Assembly (NCBI RefSeq): GCF_037893015.1
Contig: NC_133661.1
Location: forward strand, 246,027,503 to 246,091,502
Source: Macrotis lagotis
Lineage: Eukaryota; Chordata; Mammalia; Peramelemorphia; Peramelidae
Direction of reading: 5' to 3'
Length of the DNA: 64,000 nt
A program made the translations under genes and the position numbers. Below, in pieces: positions 48,246-60,013 of the stretch; the stretch's first letter is position 1; each line of letters opens with the position of its first letter. The notes beneath the pieces were generated by a model that did not search any database, had not been told where the DNA came from, and saw only the letters and a list, made by a program, of their open reading frames with translations.

Positions 48246-49044
48246 TTTTAATATATAAATATTTTGTTTTCCAATTAGATACAATAGTAGTTTCTATCAT
48301 TTTTTGGTAGGATTTTGAATTTTACACATTTTCCCCCACCCTTTCCTCCCTCTCCCTTCCCCCTCCCCCACACACAGAAGGCAGTCTTTATATTGTTCTC
48401 ATGCTATATATATCTATATCTATATATCTATATCTATCTATCTATATATAATTGGGTCTATTGAGAGAAAAGTCATATCTTTGAGGAAAAAATAAAATAT
48501 TAGAGATAGCAAAATTATGTAGTACATAAGACAACTTTTTTTTTTAATTCAAGGTAGTAGTCTTTGGACTTGTTTAAACTCCACAGTTCTTTCTTTGAAT
48601 ACAGATAGTATTCTCCTTCACAGATAGCCTAAAATTGTCCCTATTTATTGCACTGATGGAATAAGCAAGTCCATTAAGGCTGATTATCACCCCCATGTTG
48701 CTGTTAGGATGTACAATGTTCCGGTTCTGCTCATCTGGCTCAGCATCAGTGCATGCAAGTCTTTTCAGGCTTCTCCAAAATCCCATCCCTCCTGGTTTCT
48801 AATAAAACAATAGTGTTCCATCACATACATAAAACAAAATTTATTTCAACCATTCCCCAACTGATGGATTTCACTCGATTTCCAATTTTTTGCTACCACA
48901 AACAGCTGCTATGAATATTTTTGTACAAGAGACGTTTTTACCCTTTTTCATCATCTTTTCAGGGTATGGACCTAGTATAGGCATTGCTGGATCAAAGGGT
49001 ATGCATTTTAATTGCCCTTTGGGTGTAATTCCAAATTGCTCTCC
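48246..49044 (-). mobile_element. 5'-truncated L1 with 15-bp target duplication
   Basis: Reverse-strand L1 3' UTR and ORF2 end, similar to 1579-2897 but with a (TATATC)n expansion at 48405-48450. TSD accttctgact(g/a)att at 48231-48245 and 49045-49059, with one difference. It separates the SPTLC2 3' end from the ISM2 start. Confidence 0.92.
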
Positions 49045-49059
49045 ACCTTCTGACTAATT

Positions 49060-49600
49060 CTTAACTTGAATTTCTTAAAGTTCTACAGTGGATTACAAAC
49101 TGCATTTGCTCTCAGATCATATTCCCTTATTTTACTGGATAGACAAGACCTAACCAAGGATTTGACTCCTTTTACCGTGCTTGACTAGTCCTCTCTGAGG
49201 CTGCTAATTTTTTTTCCTCCCTTCTGAACCTCAATTTCTTCCACCACAAACTCCAAAATCTTTAAAGTTTCATAGTGAGTGAAGGAGATTTATTCAGTTT
49301 TGGGGTGGCTTGACTACCGTCCTATCAAGTCCACGTGGGGCAATGATGGTGTGAAACTTTTAGGAGCTGTACCCAATCTACAAAAGTTACTTCTGTGGTG
49401 CAAGAAAGCAAGCTCCCCCGCCCCCATTCCCTTAAACTTCACTAGGCAAAACTACCCGTCTGTGTTTCAAGTAGTAATCCCAACAAAATTTGAGTCACTA
49501 GGGTCCGATTCTTACTGAAATCCCCAGGAGTGGCCAGGCGCCCTCTGACCACTTGTAGAATTTTGCCTTTACCTCCTAGAACTCAATGTCTCTCACCGGT
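49060..49600. other. Unique intergenic DNA before the CpG block
   Basis: No feature recognised. GC content rises toward 49.6 kb. Confidence 0.5.
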
Positions 49601-49984
49601 CCTTAGTCTCTAACCCTGGAGAAGATTGAGTTAGGCGGAGCCCGCTTGGTAGAGGAGAATCAGGCTGCAGTCCTCACCCCCATGGGCGGGAAGATTGTCG
49701 GAAAGGATCGAGCCGCCCGCGGGAGCTAGAGACCCCGCTGGCTCGAGGCTGCCCCTTCCCTTGGGGGGGGGATAGTGCTAGTGACAGCAGCCCGAGTCAG
49801 AGGAGCTGGGGAACCTGATAAACGCGGGGACTATCTGCGGGGGGCTCGGGAGATCAAAGAAGTGGGGCGCAGGCAGAGAAGGAAGGGATAGTCCCAAGCC
49901 TGGTCCAGATGAGGCACATTTGCACACTGAACTTAGACAATCACCCTTGGACGCACGCAAAGGCAGGCTACCGACTGGGCAGAC

Positions 49985-49989
<5 letters not shown>

Positions 49990-50021
<32 letters not shown>
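49990..50021. repeat. (GT)16 microsatellite near the ISM2 start
   Basis: About 16 uninterrupted GT units, followed by further alternating purine-pyrimidine sequence (gcgcgtgg, gtgtgcatg), a pattern able to form Z-DNA. Confidence 0.95.
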
Positions 50022-50023
<2 letters not shown>

Positions 50024-50307
50024 AACGCGCGTGGCTGGGTGTGCATGGGTGTGTGCAGAAGTGTGTAACATGCACACACCCTTCTTCCTCTTGGATTCTT
50101 CTGTCACCGCCCTCCCGCGCCCCCGGGAGAAGGCTGCAGGAACAGGGATTCTCTCCGCCCGCCCTCCTTCACCAGCACTGGTCCAATCTGACACCCCCCT
50201 CCCCCCGCAACGAGGGAGGGGAGTGGAAAGTGGTAGAGGGGGAAGGGGGGCAGACTCGAGTGAGCGGAGCGAGAAGCACCGAGGCGCCGGGGAGAGCAGA
50301 GGAGACG

Positions 50308-50463
50308 ATGCCTCGGCTCCTGGGGAAAGCTGGGCTCCTCCTCGGCTTTGTCCTGCTCACGCCGCTGCTCCCCGCTGGGAGGGGGCTGCCCCTGAGGAAG
50401 CTCAGAGGACCCGAGTCCGGGCCCCTGGGGCCCCGGGACAGGAGCCGCTCCAAGGCAGCAGAG
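50308..50463 (+). CDS. ISM2: ISM2 first coding exon with signal peptide
   Basis: Isthmin-2 is a secreted protein with thrombospondin type 1 and AMOP domains, encoded by later exons outside this window. The exon encodes 52 residues: MPRLLGKAGLLLGFVLLTPL, then LPAGRGLPLRKLRGPESGPL and GPRDRSRSKAAE. Residues 5-22 are a hydrophobic signal-peptide core, with probable cleavage near Gly26. The stretch AGLLL...GLP followed by K and RGP resembles the start of human ISM2 as recalled. The exon ends at GAG|GTGAGA in phase 0. The start is chosen because it begins the signal peptide and has A at -3. No stop precedes it in frame back to 49909, so a longer reading cannot be excluded, but that part is encoded by the GT repeat and is unlike a protein. 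Order and strand relative to SPTLC2 match human. Confidence 0.85.
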
Positions 50464-50798
50464 GTGAGAGAGGCGGCGTGGCCTCGGCCACCCCTCCTAG
50501 GGCGGGGGCCAGGTGGGGCAACTCGAGACGGCGCTCTGCCCGCCCCCTCGCCCGCGGCTCCAGAGTGCTCGCCCCTGCCAGTCTTCGGCCAGGTGGGCCA
50601 AGCCGTACCCGCCGTCTAGTAAGCCGAATGGGCAAGATACTCTCCCCAGCATGGGCGAGGGTAAGAGAGCTGGGGACAGGGACTAGCTACTGGTAGGTAG
50701 CAGGTGGTCAGGGAAGAACTGTGACTGTTCTCTCCTCACAAAAAAAAATCGATGGGGAGGAGAGCTGCATTAGCCAATTAGCCCTTTGGGTTCCTTTT

Positions 50799-50948
50799 TT
50801 TTTTTTAAAGGTTTTTGCAAGACAAATGGGGTTAAGTGACTTGCCCAAGGCCACACAGCTAGGCAATTATTGTCTGAGGCTGGATTTAAACTCAGGTACT
50901 CCTGACTCCAGGGCCGGTGCTTTATCCACTGCACCACCTAGCCGCCCC
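50799..50948 (-). mobile_element. CORE-SINE in ISM2 intron 1
   Basis: Reversed copy. TSD tgggttcctttt near 50787-50798 and at 50949-50960. Confidence 0.92.
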
Positions 50949-50960
50949 TGGGTTCCTTTT

Positions 50961-51378
50961 CTGATCCCCACCGCACCCTGTTAAAAAGAACAAAGTTTAC
51001 CAAGGTGTTGGATTATCTTCACTACCCAAGGAGACTCCCAAATACACGAGGGATCTAGGCGAGAGTTTTTATCGAGACAGCTAAGAACATATGTTTCATT
51101 TCTGTACAGAAACCAGGTACTCCTGCCATGTGAATCATTTCCCTCGGGGATATAGCTGTCTCTGGAAAAAAGGATAATTGTTTTTGACTGTTTGGGGTAA
51201 AGTCAAAGCTAAGTACATAAAAAATAACTGCATGAATACAGACCTACTGAAACAGCACATGCTACTTTTTTGTATTTGTATCCTCTGTAAGTACTTTTAG
51301 GCCTACTGGTGGCTTTGCTCTGCAGAACTCTTAATAGATGCTTGTTAAACTGAATTGAATTGAATTAAAGAGGGCATT

Positions 51379-51422
<44 letters not shown>

Positions 51423-51650
51423 CTCTCTCTTGGGACTGAATTTGCTGAAGTTGAATCTTTAGCCTGTAATCACCTTCCTAGGAAGTCTCTGGAAGCTTGT
51501 ATTTTTCAGCAAGTAATAAGTTGTTTTTGTAATGGAAAAATGAATTGTGTTCCTTAGACCAATTGCAATTGTCCTAGGATGGGAATTTAATGAGGGGAAA
51601 GAGAAAGAACCAAACGAACAATTCTCCAGTTCAGAGGTGAAAATCTACTG
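50961..51650. other. ISM2 intron 1, mostly unique; CT/GT repeat
   Basis: Holds a (CT)n tract with a GT stretch at 51383-51430. No exon is seen. Confidence 0.55.
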
Positions 51651-51654
51651 CATG

Positions 51655-51760
51655 GTTCAAGAACCTCAGAGTCATGTAGAGCAACCCTCTAATTTTACAG
51701 ATAAAAAAATGGGCCCAAGGATGTTAAGATCACATCGGTAGAAAGTATCAAAGGCAGACA
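51655..51760 (-). repeat. MIR relic
   Basis: Reversed MIR phrases: aattttacagataaaaaaatggg, then atgttaagatcacatcgg. Confidence 0.6.
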
Positions 51761-51769
51761 TCAACCCCT

Positions 51770-52365
51770 TTCTATTGTACCACATGCAAAACAAATCCCA
51801 TCTAGAAAATTGATATACTTAGAGAAGGAAAGAAAAGACAAAGATAGGATTCCTAGTGTATATGGGAATGTAAACACCATAATAAAATACAATTAAACAA
51901 TAAAATTGGACTGTGTTACTTTGAGAAGCGGGGAGTTTTCCACTACCAGTAGAAACTTCCAGATGGAGTCTAGATGATCATTTATATGGCTGGGATTCAT
52001 GGTTGTTTCAGATAAGTCTTATACTTCAGATGGATGAGATCCTTTCCAGTTTTCAGTTTCTATTAAGTTTTTCTGTGATCTCTAGAACTTATCTCTCTCT
52101 GTAGCTCCATCTCTGTCTCTCTCTCCAGAATAGGGTGGAGTTCAGATTTGGGAACATCTGGACTCTTGGAAATCCTGCCTAGTAACCTGACATTATGGGA
52201 ATTTGCCTAGCCTGCCCTGAAGAAAATTCTAACCTTTCCTAATATAAACTGGATATTTGCTGAGGGGTGGGGGGAGGCAATGAGGAAGTTATGATTAAGA
52301 GGCCAGAGGAAACATAAGCTAACAGTGGGGGGGGGGGGAATAGCGGGAGGAGGCTGTTTGAAACA
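51770..52365. other. ISM2 intron 1, no recognisable feature
   Basis: Contains a short CT-rich tract near 52088-52128 and a G run near 52327-52338. Confidence 0.5.
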
Positions 52366-52424
52366 AAAATTTATTAAGTACCTACTCTGTGTCAGACCCA
52401 AGCAGTGAAATGGCAAAATAGAAT

Positions 52425-52640
52425 TCCTGCTGGTCCTAGAGTCAGGAATTCTCACCTTCCTGAGGTCAAATCTGGCTTCAGTCTTACTAGTTGTGTAGCC
52501 TTGGGCAAGTCACTTAAGCCTGTTACCTATAAAATGATTAAAGAAGGAAATGGCAAACCATTATAGTATTTCTGCCAAGGAAACCCCAAATGGGTAATGA
52601 AGAGTTGGACACCTGAAAATAACTGACTAATATGCTAAAC
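52425..52640 (+). mobile_element. RTE-tailed CORE-SINE (MAR1-like)
   Basis: CORE-SINE head and core, then a tail with aatggcaaaccattatagta, tctgccaaggaaaccccaaa and gaagagttggacacctgaa. This tail resembles the 3' end of RTE (BovB-type) LINEs, known for marsupial MAR1-type SINEs. Confidence 0.75.
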
Positions 52641-52709
52641 AGTGTGCTAAGTGCCTTGGAAATATCTCCTCATAGGAATGAATCTTGTGAGATAAGTGCT
52701 TTACTATAG

Positions 52710-52935
52710 TCAAGTGTAGCATGTAGAAAGAACCCGAGGTCAAAAGTCAGGTGATTGAGGTTTGGAGCCCACTTTGCCACCAACTTGTAGGGTGGTGACT
52801 TTAGATTTCTTCATCTGGGAAAGAAATAAACAGATCCTTCCCATATTACAGATTGGGACAGAGAGGGAATCAGAGAAAGTGAATGAGAGCTTGAACCCAG
52901 ATGGTCTTTCTGATGCTCAAATCACTGCTCTGTGA
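52710..52935. repeat. Two MIR relics, + then - strand
   Basis: About 52710-52830 reads as MIR + (ggtttggagcccactttgcc, ttcttcatctgggaaag). About 52840-52935 reads as MIR - (ccatattacagattggg, gagcttgaacccagatgg). Confidence 0.55.
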
Positions 52936-53870
52936 ACCACAAAAGAAGACTGTCCATTTTAATATCTAGACCATCACCACCATCATCATCATCTCCATAA
53001 TAATAATAAATGAAAATGTTTTGCATGACTTTACATTTATAACCTAAATCAAATTGCTTGCTTTTCTCAAGGGGTGGGGACAAAATTTGGAATTCAAAGT
53101 TTTAAAAATGAATGTTAAAAATTTTTTACAGAGAAATGGGGACCTATTAAAATGCTAAATTAAAAATGATTTAGCAATAAAAAGAAGTAAAAAATAATAC
53201 TTATAGCTAACATTGATATTATTTAAGGTTTGCAAAGCACATTATCTCATATGAACCTCATACAAATCCTATGAGGTAGTGCTTTGGTTGGGGCACATTA
53301 AGAATCCTAATGTGTTGAGTCCAAAAGAATGTATTAAATTAAAATTTCTTTATTTTGTTTTCTCATGAGACTGGTCTCCTGTATGAGAGATGGCATTGGC
53401 AGTAAAACGACTTCATTAATATTTGTTTCTACCCCCTTGGCATACATTGATCTGTTGTCCCTCTTTCCTTTGGCATCTTTCCTAAGTTTAAAGGATCCCT
53501 AAGATACCAGTGAATACCAATATTGTGAAAGAGATGACTATCTTATAAATATGTATGAACTGCTTGTTGGTGACAATTAGTAAGGGTTCTAAGCATGTAC
53601 TACATGCTTATCATTGTGTTAGGCATAGTGAAGGATATGGAACTGTTAATCCCTGTTCTCAAGGAGTTTAGAATCTTTTGGGGGAGATTAAACATAAATA
53701 TATTATTACCTCTTTCTCTCTCACCTTTCATATCCAAGTAGATTCTAAATCCCATCATCACCTCATTAACCATCTCATGTCCAAAATCCTTCTTCTCAAT
53801 TCCAATTCCTACTACTACCTACTACAGACTTTAATCACAAATATATAACAAATTCTTAATAAATGTTTTT
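52936..53870. other. ISM2 intron 1 with scattered short relics
   Basis: (CAT)n near 52970-52995; a MIR-type piece at 53205-53290 (ttgcaaagcacattatctca). Otherwise nothing is recognisable. Confidence 0.5.
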
Positions 53871-53886
53871 TAGTTGAATATCAGGC

Positions 53887-54042
53887 TGGGAGCAGCTAGG
53901 TAGAGTAGAGGATAGAGTACTGGCCCTGGAGTCCAGAGGACTGGAGTTCAGATCTGGCCTTAGACACTTAATAATTACCTAGCTGTGCAACCCTGGACAA
54001 GTCACTTAACCCCATTGACTTTGCAAAACAAACAAAAAAAAA
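53887..54042 (+). mobile_element. CORE-SINE
   Basis: Complete, somewhat diverged. TSD ttgaatatcaggc at 53874-53886 and 54043-54055. Confidence 0.93.
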
Positions 54043-54159
54043 TTGAATATCAGGCACTTGGGATACTTTAATAATCTTTGAATCTCCTCTCTTCCCTCTC
54101 CAGTATAATCTGCTCATAGTGGTCAGAATAATCCTTTTTATGCATAGATCTGGTTATCT

Positions 54160-54420
54160 GGTAGCTAGATGGCATGGTTAATAGAGCACAGGGCCTGGAG
54201 TCAGGAAGACCTGAGTTCAAATCCAGCCTCAGATATGCCTTAGTTGTGTGACCCTAGTTAAATCACTTAATCTCTATCAACTTCATTTTCCTCAACTGTA
54301 AAATGTGGATAATAATAGCTCCTAGGGTTGTTGTGAGGATCAAATGAGGAAATATTTGTAAAGTGCTTAGTATGGTATCTAACATTATATGAAAGTTTAT
54401 ATAAATGCTATGAATTATTA
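54160..54420 (+). repeat. MIR-type CORE-SINE with long MIR 3' part
   Basis: Head tggtagctagatggcatgg, B box gagttcaaatcc, then the full MIR-like 3' part: attttcctcaactgtaaaatg, ggttgttgtgaggatcaaat and taaagtgcttagtatgg. Confidence 0.8.
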
Positions 54421-54900
54421 TTTTTATGTTATTCCTCTGCTCAGAAATCTTTCACATAGCAAGGGGAGAGAATTGTTAGGGATATGTGTGGCACCCTCAC
54501 TTACCTTGTGCAATCTGGAAAATCCCTGTAAAATTTTTTTGGCCCTTCCCTCATACCAGTGAAGAAGTCTGAATTATTATGAACTTAAAAAGATAAAATA
54601 TGTTGATATTATATAATATCATACACATATTTTTTGCATTTCTGAATTTCTAAACTTTTTCTGTGTTGTCTGCTAGCCTTCAGTTGTTGTCTGCAACTTC
54701 CACAAAACTCCCAAAACATTCCCACTTAATTTCTTAAGCTGATTGGTGATATATGGAAACTTTGATAGGGAAAGTTAAAATGTGGAAGGGATAAATGTTT
54801 TGCTTTTGTGTATTTTATACTTTAGCCAAAATGTACCACTTGGTCTCCCAAACAGGTACCTCCATACCTTTAATACCCACCTCATTTGCCAACTCTTCAC
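54421..54900. other. ISM2 intron 1, no recognisable feature
   Basis: AT-rich intronic sequence. Confidence 0.5.
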
Positions 54901-54901
54901 G

Positions 54902-55057
54902 ATTTTTTTTTTGGCTTTTGCAAGCTAATGGAGTTAAGTGACTTGCCCAAGGTCACACAGCTAAGTAATTATTAAATGTCTAAGTTTGGATTTGTGCTCA
55001 GGTCCTCCTGATTCCAGGGCTGATGCTCTATCTATTGTGCCATCTAGCCACCCCCTC
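54902..55057 (-). mobile_element. CORE-SINE, older
   Basis: Reversed copy, T-rich start, end at gtgccatctagccacccc. Confidence 0.88.
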
Positions 55058-56160
55058 CCCTGATTCCTTTGAGGAATCTCTCAGTCAGTAACAATTAAAT
55101 CAAATAAACCAAGTAACAAGATATCTCCATAAGCATAAGGAGGAGAAACTCTCCCAAGATTTCATTACTCTAGTGTGTGTAATATAAACACAAGAAATAT
55201 ATATATGACTAGACACTCAGAGCACTGGGCACGATAACATATGTTTATGGATTAAGAAAATGGCACATGCAGAAGAACCCTTTTGGCCAGAGGATATACC
55301 TAGCCAGGATAATTCATGTTTCTGATACCTCAGGGCCTTAATGCTTACTAAGGAGATCTTGAGACACCAAAGTTTGCTCTGGGATAGGAATATCCTCTGT
55401 GGTTCCATTCTTTCTGCCATACTGCTCTCTGCTGGTTATCTCTACTAAGCTGCTCTCAACTTCTGAGCTTTGGCTTCTGTGCTGCTTTTTCTGTTCTTCC
55501 CCTCCCCTCCATTCCATTGACATTTGCTGGATTACATCTGCTATTCAGCCTCTCCCCCATGGGTGTGTCTGAAGGGGAGGAGCAGGCAGATTTTCTTACT
55601 ATACAAATCATCTCAGAAGCAAAACTAAAGTGGCCCAGATGAAATTGGTGGTGCTGGCAGCCCTTGTCCCATTTTCTATGAGCAACTAAATAAAATCTTT
55701 GTGCTCCTTTACACAGACAAAAAAAGGACACATTTCCCATCCTCGAGGAGTTTAAATGAGAGCTATTACAAATATATAAATGAAACTGATAAAAATTAGT
55801 ATATAATGTGTTCAAAAAAGAGCCAGCTAAATGCTATGAGACATTTTGATCTTAACAGTAGCACTTAAAGTCCATTTTAAAGATGAGAAAGTTGAGACTC
55901 ATAAAGTTTTAAATTGCTTAAACTCTACTAGTCTAACCTGTTTATTCTGTATACCAAAAACCAATAGGAAATTTAAAGAAGATCCTTTTCTACTCTACAT
56001 TGAGGAAATCTTCAAAATAGACCATTGCTATTTAGGAAATTCTGAATGTACAGGTAATAGATTGGAGGTCCCATTCCTCTGATTTCAGTATTTCATCATG
56101 ACTTTCAAACCTGAATCTTAAGTTTTTCCCCAGCCTTGGCCACTAGCCACTCACAGAGTC
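55058..56160. other. ISM2 intron 1, no confident feature
   Basis: Several overlapping short frames on the minus strand (55217-55815) share no recognisable domain and lack convincing splice context. Confidence 0.45.
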
Positions 56161-56164
56161 ATCT

Positions 56165-56285
56165 CTGAGCCAGTAACATTTGAGATCATAAGAACAGTGT
56201 TGGACAGGACCTCAAATGCCATCTGGCCCAAGTCCTCTCCATTTACAAATGAGGAAAATGAAGGCCAGGGGATACAGTGATTTGG
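56165..56285 (-). repeat. MIR relic
   Basis: ctccatttacaaatgaggaaa and aatgaaggccaggggatac in reversed MIR order. Confidence 0.55.
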
Positions 56286-56935
56286 CCAAAAGTACATGCT
56301 TTTGCTCATCCACTTATCTGGAACTCCTTCAAAACCTACCCTCTTCCTCTGAACTCAGCTGAAACTTATCTGTCCTTCAAAGCAAAGTTCATGTTACACC
56401 TCCCTTGTGAAACTTTTCCTGAACAGACTAGCCCTGGGATTTACCATGTGCTCCCTAAGAGTATTATTCTTTTACATGCCCATAGAATATTTTATTTTTT
56501 CTATCTATAAGTTTTTAGGGGCGAAGACCATATCTTATATCTTACTCCCACAAGTACTCTTTGATCCAGTGACACTAGCCTCCTGACTATTCCACAAACA
56601 AGATGCTCCATCCCCAGGCATTTTTCTTTGGCCATCCCTCATGGCCTTGGATTGCTTTTCTACTGACCTCTGCTTTCCTAAGTCTCAACTAAAATCCCAC
56701 CTTCTCCAGGAAGCCTTCCCTAACACCTCTTAACTCCAGTGCTTTCCCTCTTTTAATTATTTCCTATTTGTCCTCTACCTAGCTTGCTTTGCATTTAGTT
56801 GTTTTCCTGCTATGTCCTCCAGTGAAAAAGGGACTCTCTTTTGCCTCTTGATATGCATAACCCTTAGCAAATTATCTGGCCCATAATAGTTGCTCAATAA
56901 ATATTTGTTGATTGTTGTTATTGTTGATTGATGAG
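56286..56935 (+). repeat. Two consecutive L2 LINE 3' relics
   Basis: First piece about 56286-56540 (cttcaaagcaaagttcatg, cacctcccttgtgaaac). Second, better kept, 56541-56935 (cctcatggccttggattgc, ccaccttctccaggaagcc, ttccctaacacc, then the terminus ttgctcaataaatatttgttg). Confidence 0.75.
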
Positions 56936-57194
56936 GAGGATTGTGAAATATTGGAACTAGCTATCCTGGGTGACTTAAAGGAATCAGTCTGGTGTATAGT
57001 TATGTCCATTGTAGCTATACAGTAGATGTGAGTGATAGATTGAATATAGCCAGGATGGTAAGCTAGAGATAATTACTTGACCTTTGAGAGTCCCTCTGAT
57101 GGGTATCTAAGGATGTTTTGATTCTGTCTCTGAGGTTTGGGGAATTTAGTTTGGCTAAGCATCTTCTTTCCCATTAGTTAATACTCTGCTAGAT

Positions 57195-57475
57195 GCATAG
57201 CCTAATAATAATTTATTGTTGCAATTAATATTTACATAGTACTTGCTATTTCTAGTCACTGTGCTAAACACTTTCCATATGTAATCTCATTTGTTTCTCA
57301 CAGTAACACTATGAAGTAGGTACAATTATTCCCCCATTTTCAGTTGAGAAAACTATTTAAATGACTTGCTCAGGATCATGATAGCCAGTTAAGTGTCTTG
57401 AGGTCAAATATGAACTCAAGTCATTCTGACCATAGGTCTTGTGCTCTATCCATTGATTTACCTAGATTCTAAAAG
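57195..57475 (-). repeat. MIR-family copy
   Basis: Reversed MIR with ctaaacactttccatatgta, tctcacagtaacactatgaa and a SINE-like head end (gtgctctatccattgattta). Confidence 0.65.
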
Positions 57476-57719
57476 GAAGAATCAGAGCTCTCTTTGTCCC
57501 TCTGCTGGACAGTCAGAAATATAAGCACCACCACCCCCCCCCCTTTTATCTAAGTACCTTTAGTCTCTTAAGTTTCAACTGAGGCAACCGTTCATTCTGA
57601 GACTTTTTACTCCAATCTCCTCAACTGGGTACTTCCACAGTCTATTGGTTATTGACTTTGGCATTTCCAGGAGATGAAACACAATCAATCATAGATTGAT
57701 CTTGATCCATTGTTAAGGG

Positions 57720-58025
57720 CTATTGTTGCTTAGTCATAAAAAACTCTTTGTGACTCTATGTGGGATTTTTTAAAACAAAGATACTGGAGTGCTTTGCCAT
57801 TGAATTTAGGTATCATCTCATTTATGTTTATTATTATTTGTTCCTCACATCAACTCTGTGAAGTAGGTAAAATTATCCCAATTTTTTTACTCAAGAAAGC
57901 TGAGGCAGAGTTTAAGAGACTTGCCTAGGATCACACAGTTAATAAGTGTCTGAGGTTATATCTGAATTCAGATCTTCATTACTCCAATTCCAGTGCTCCA
58001 TCCACTGTGGACCATCTTGCTACCT
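57720..58025 (-). mobile_element. RTE-tailed SINE joined to a MIR-like part
   Basis: Reverse strand: the left end carries the RTE-type tail (gttgcttagtcataaaaaac, actctttgtgactctatgtg, actggagtgctttgcc), then the MIR-like body and a head ending near gtgctccatccactgtgg. Confidence 0.7.
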
Positions 58026-58484
58026 CCATTAAGGGCTGACTCTAAACCCACATAAGGAGATGTGAACCATCCTCAACTATATCCTTTTTCCACCTTTACT
58101 ATAATCACAATTCTCTTGACCTTTTTTCTATCCATATTGTTTCCATCCCAGACCAAAAGTGATCTGAACTATTTTGGTCTTTCCACTTACCACTCAAAAC
58201 TGCTTTAATTTTTCCTGAAGCTTGGATATTAGGTACCCACAGCACTGGTATCACAGAGTCAGTAACATTTGAGATCACATTATTAGTGTAGGAAAGGAAA
58301 TCATTAGATCCCCTTCTATCTTTGTTCCTCATAATAACTTGTTTGTAAAGTAGCATGTATTCTATTGATCCATATTGCTGATGAGGAAACTGGATCAAAT
58401 CAATTCAATTCAATTATTTATGCTTCTTTACAAAGATTTATCATGAGGAACAAACAAGGATAGATGTACAAAGTAGATGTAAGT

Positions 58485-58735
58485 TGGGCAACTAGGTAGC
58501 AAATTGGTTAGAGTGCCAGCCCTAGAGTCAGAAGGATCTGAATTAAATGTGACCTCAGACACTTACTAGTTGTGTGACCCTGAGCAAGCCATTTAACCTT
58601 GTTTGCCTCAATTTCCTCATCTGTAAAATGAAATGGGGAAAGAAATAGCAAACCATTCTAGTATCTTTGCCAAGTAAACCCCAAATGGAGTCACATAGAG
58701 ATGGACACAATGGAAATGACTGAACAATATAGCTA
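58485..58735 (+). mobile_element. RTE-tailed CORE-SINE (MAR1-like)
   Basis: Head gggcaactaggtagcaaatt, MIR-like middle ctcaatttcctcatctgtaa, then tail with gcaaaccattctagtatct, ttgccaagtaaaccccaaat and gagatggacacaatgg. It is the clearest copy of this family in the window. Confidence 0.82.
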
Positions 58736-58737
58736 GG

Positions 58738-58950
58738 ATTTATATGTTTTAAGGTTTGCAATTACTTTACAAATATTTTCATTTGATCCTTACCAAAAAA
58801 CTTAGGAGATTGTTATTATAGCCAGTTCACAGGTTGAGGAAATGGACCTAGTCAGAGGTAAAATGATTAGTCCAAGGTCTTACATTGTCGGATGCAAGAT
58901 CTGAATTCCAGGTTCTGTTATCTATCTCAAAGGACAACAGTAAGAGATAA
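58738..58950 (-). repeat. MIR-family relic
   Basis: Reversed MIR wording: ttttaaggtttgcaattac, then ggttgaggaaatggacc and gatctgaattccaggttc. Confidence 0.6.
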
Positions 58951-59830
58951 TCTCCTTTTGAGGGTGGGGTGGGGGACAGGAGACAGGATTGGGATTTCAT
59001 ATGGTAGTCTTTGTAATGAGGATGAAAATTGAATTGAGATCTGCTTTTCCCACTCCCTACTCCAATTGGTTGTCATTGCCCAGAACCCTTGGAAGCCTGG
59101 TATTAAAGAAGTATTTGAATCCTCTTAGATTCAAGAGGGCACCTGCTAGACCCCTAGAATTTGAGATCTTTCTTCCCTTCCCTCACTAGCTATAGTCATA
59201 TTTAGGCAGCAGCCTAGGGGCAAACTGGAGGAGGGGGAAGGAGGGAATTTATGCTAGGGAGGAGTCGGAGTTGTTCAAGAATAGGAGGAGGAGAGGACAA
59301 CAGGGAGTGGTGTTGGTTTAGCAGCTGGGATTGTTGGGCCCCCTTATACCAAGACAAGTTCATAGTTCTTAAAGCAGGACTGAGTGAAAATGGGGCTTAA
59401 TGAGAGGGTTAAAGCTGGAATAAGTTAACAGCAGCTCTGCTCACGTAATGCATTAAGAATTATGGCTAACATGCTTACATAGTATTAACTGGGAACATGT
59501 GGCCTAGGAGTGGGGTGATCCAAGCCAGGCTCTAACTAGGAGAGGATGAAAATGAGACTCTTAGCTGTAGATTATTTTATGTACACATAGTAAACCAAAT
59601 ATGGGATTGTGTAACTCTGTGGAGAGTGATTTTGGGTGCATTTAAGGAGGTGTGTGTTCTGTATATCCACATGATTATTTTGGGGGAGTTTGAGCTCTGT
59701 AATTTCACTGATAAGGAGAACTCTCCAGTGAGGAAACCCTTCTGCCAGTGTAAATCTGGTAGAGTTGCCTAGCCAGAGTTTTGGAAGGTCATTTGCCTGA
59801 GGTCATATAGTAAGCATGAGTCAGAGACAG
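58951..59830. other. ISM2 intron 1, repeat-free block
   Basis: No interspersed repeat recognised. Purine-rich around 59220-59320. The part 59390-59560 has mixed composition with TTAA and TAAT motifs. A regulatory role is possible but unproven. Confidence 0.4.
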
Positions 59831-59935
59831 AACTCGAAATCAAAGTCTTCTTGCCTGGGTTAAAAACCGTCTTGGCAAACGGGCTAAACCAGGTTGAGGG
59901 TAACGGACAGGTTTCCAACAGGTTGGTGAATTAGG

Positions 59936-59936
<1 letters not shown>

Positions 59937-60013
<77 letters not shown>

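Larger units (their letters stand above)
49600..50640 (+). promoter_or_regulatory. ISM2: CpG-rich promoter region and 5' UTR of ISM2
   Basis: GC-rich, CpG-rich sequence is confined to this block of an AT-rich window and surrounds the first ISM2 coding exon. G-rich runs lie at 49740-49770, 49835-49850 and 50210-50250. A (GT)n tract at 49990-50021 lies about 290 bp before the ATG and is followed by gcgcgt. No TATA box was identified. The transcription start is not determined. Confidence 0.7.

Noticed and set aside
49778..50194. 138-codon minus-strand frame opposite the ISM2 upstream region
   Set aside because: Its middle is poly-Thr/His from the GT repeat; it has no recognisable domain and overlaps a CpG-rich promoter.
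50464..50619. Continuation of the ISM2 frame past GAG|GTGAGA
   Set aside because: A good splice donor ends the exon; the read-through codes for low-complexity Pro/Arg-rich sequence with no isthmin similarity.
49920..50696. 258-codon + strand frame across ISM2 exon 1
   Set aside because: It is in a different frame from the signal peptide; its length comes from high GC content and few stop codons.
55217..55815. Possible ISM2 exon 2 on the + strand or an antisense gene
   Set aside because: The overlapping frames are on the minus strand, share no isthmin features (acidic stretch, TSR or AMOP) and have no convincing splice sites.
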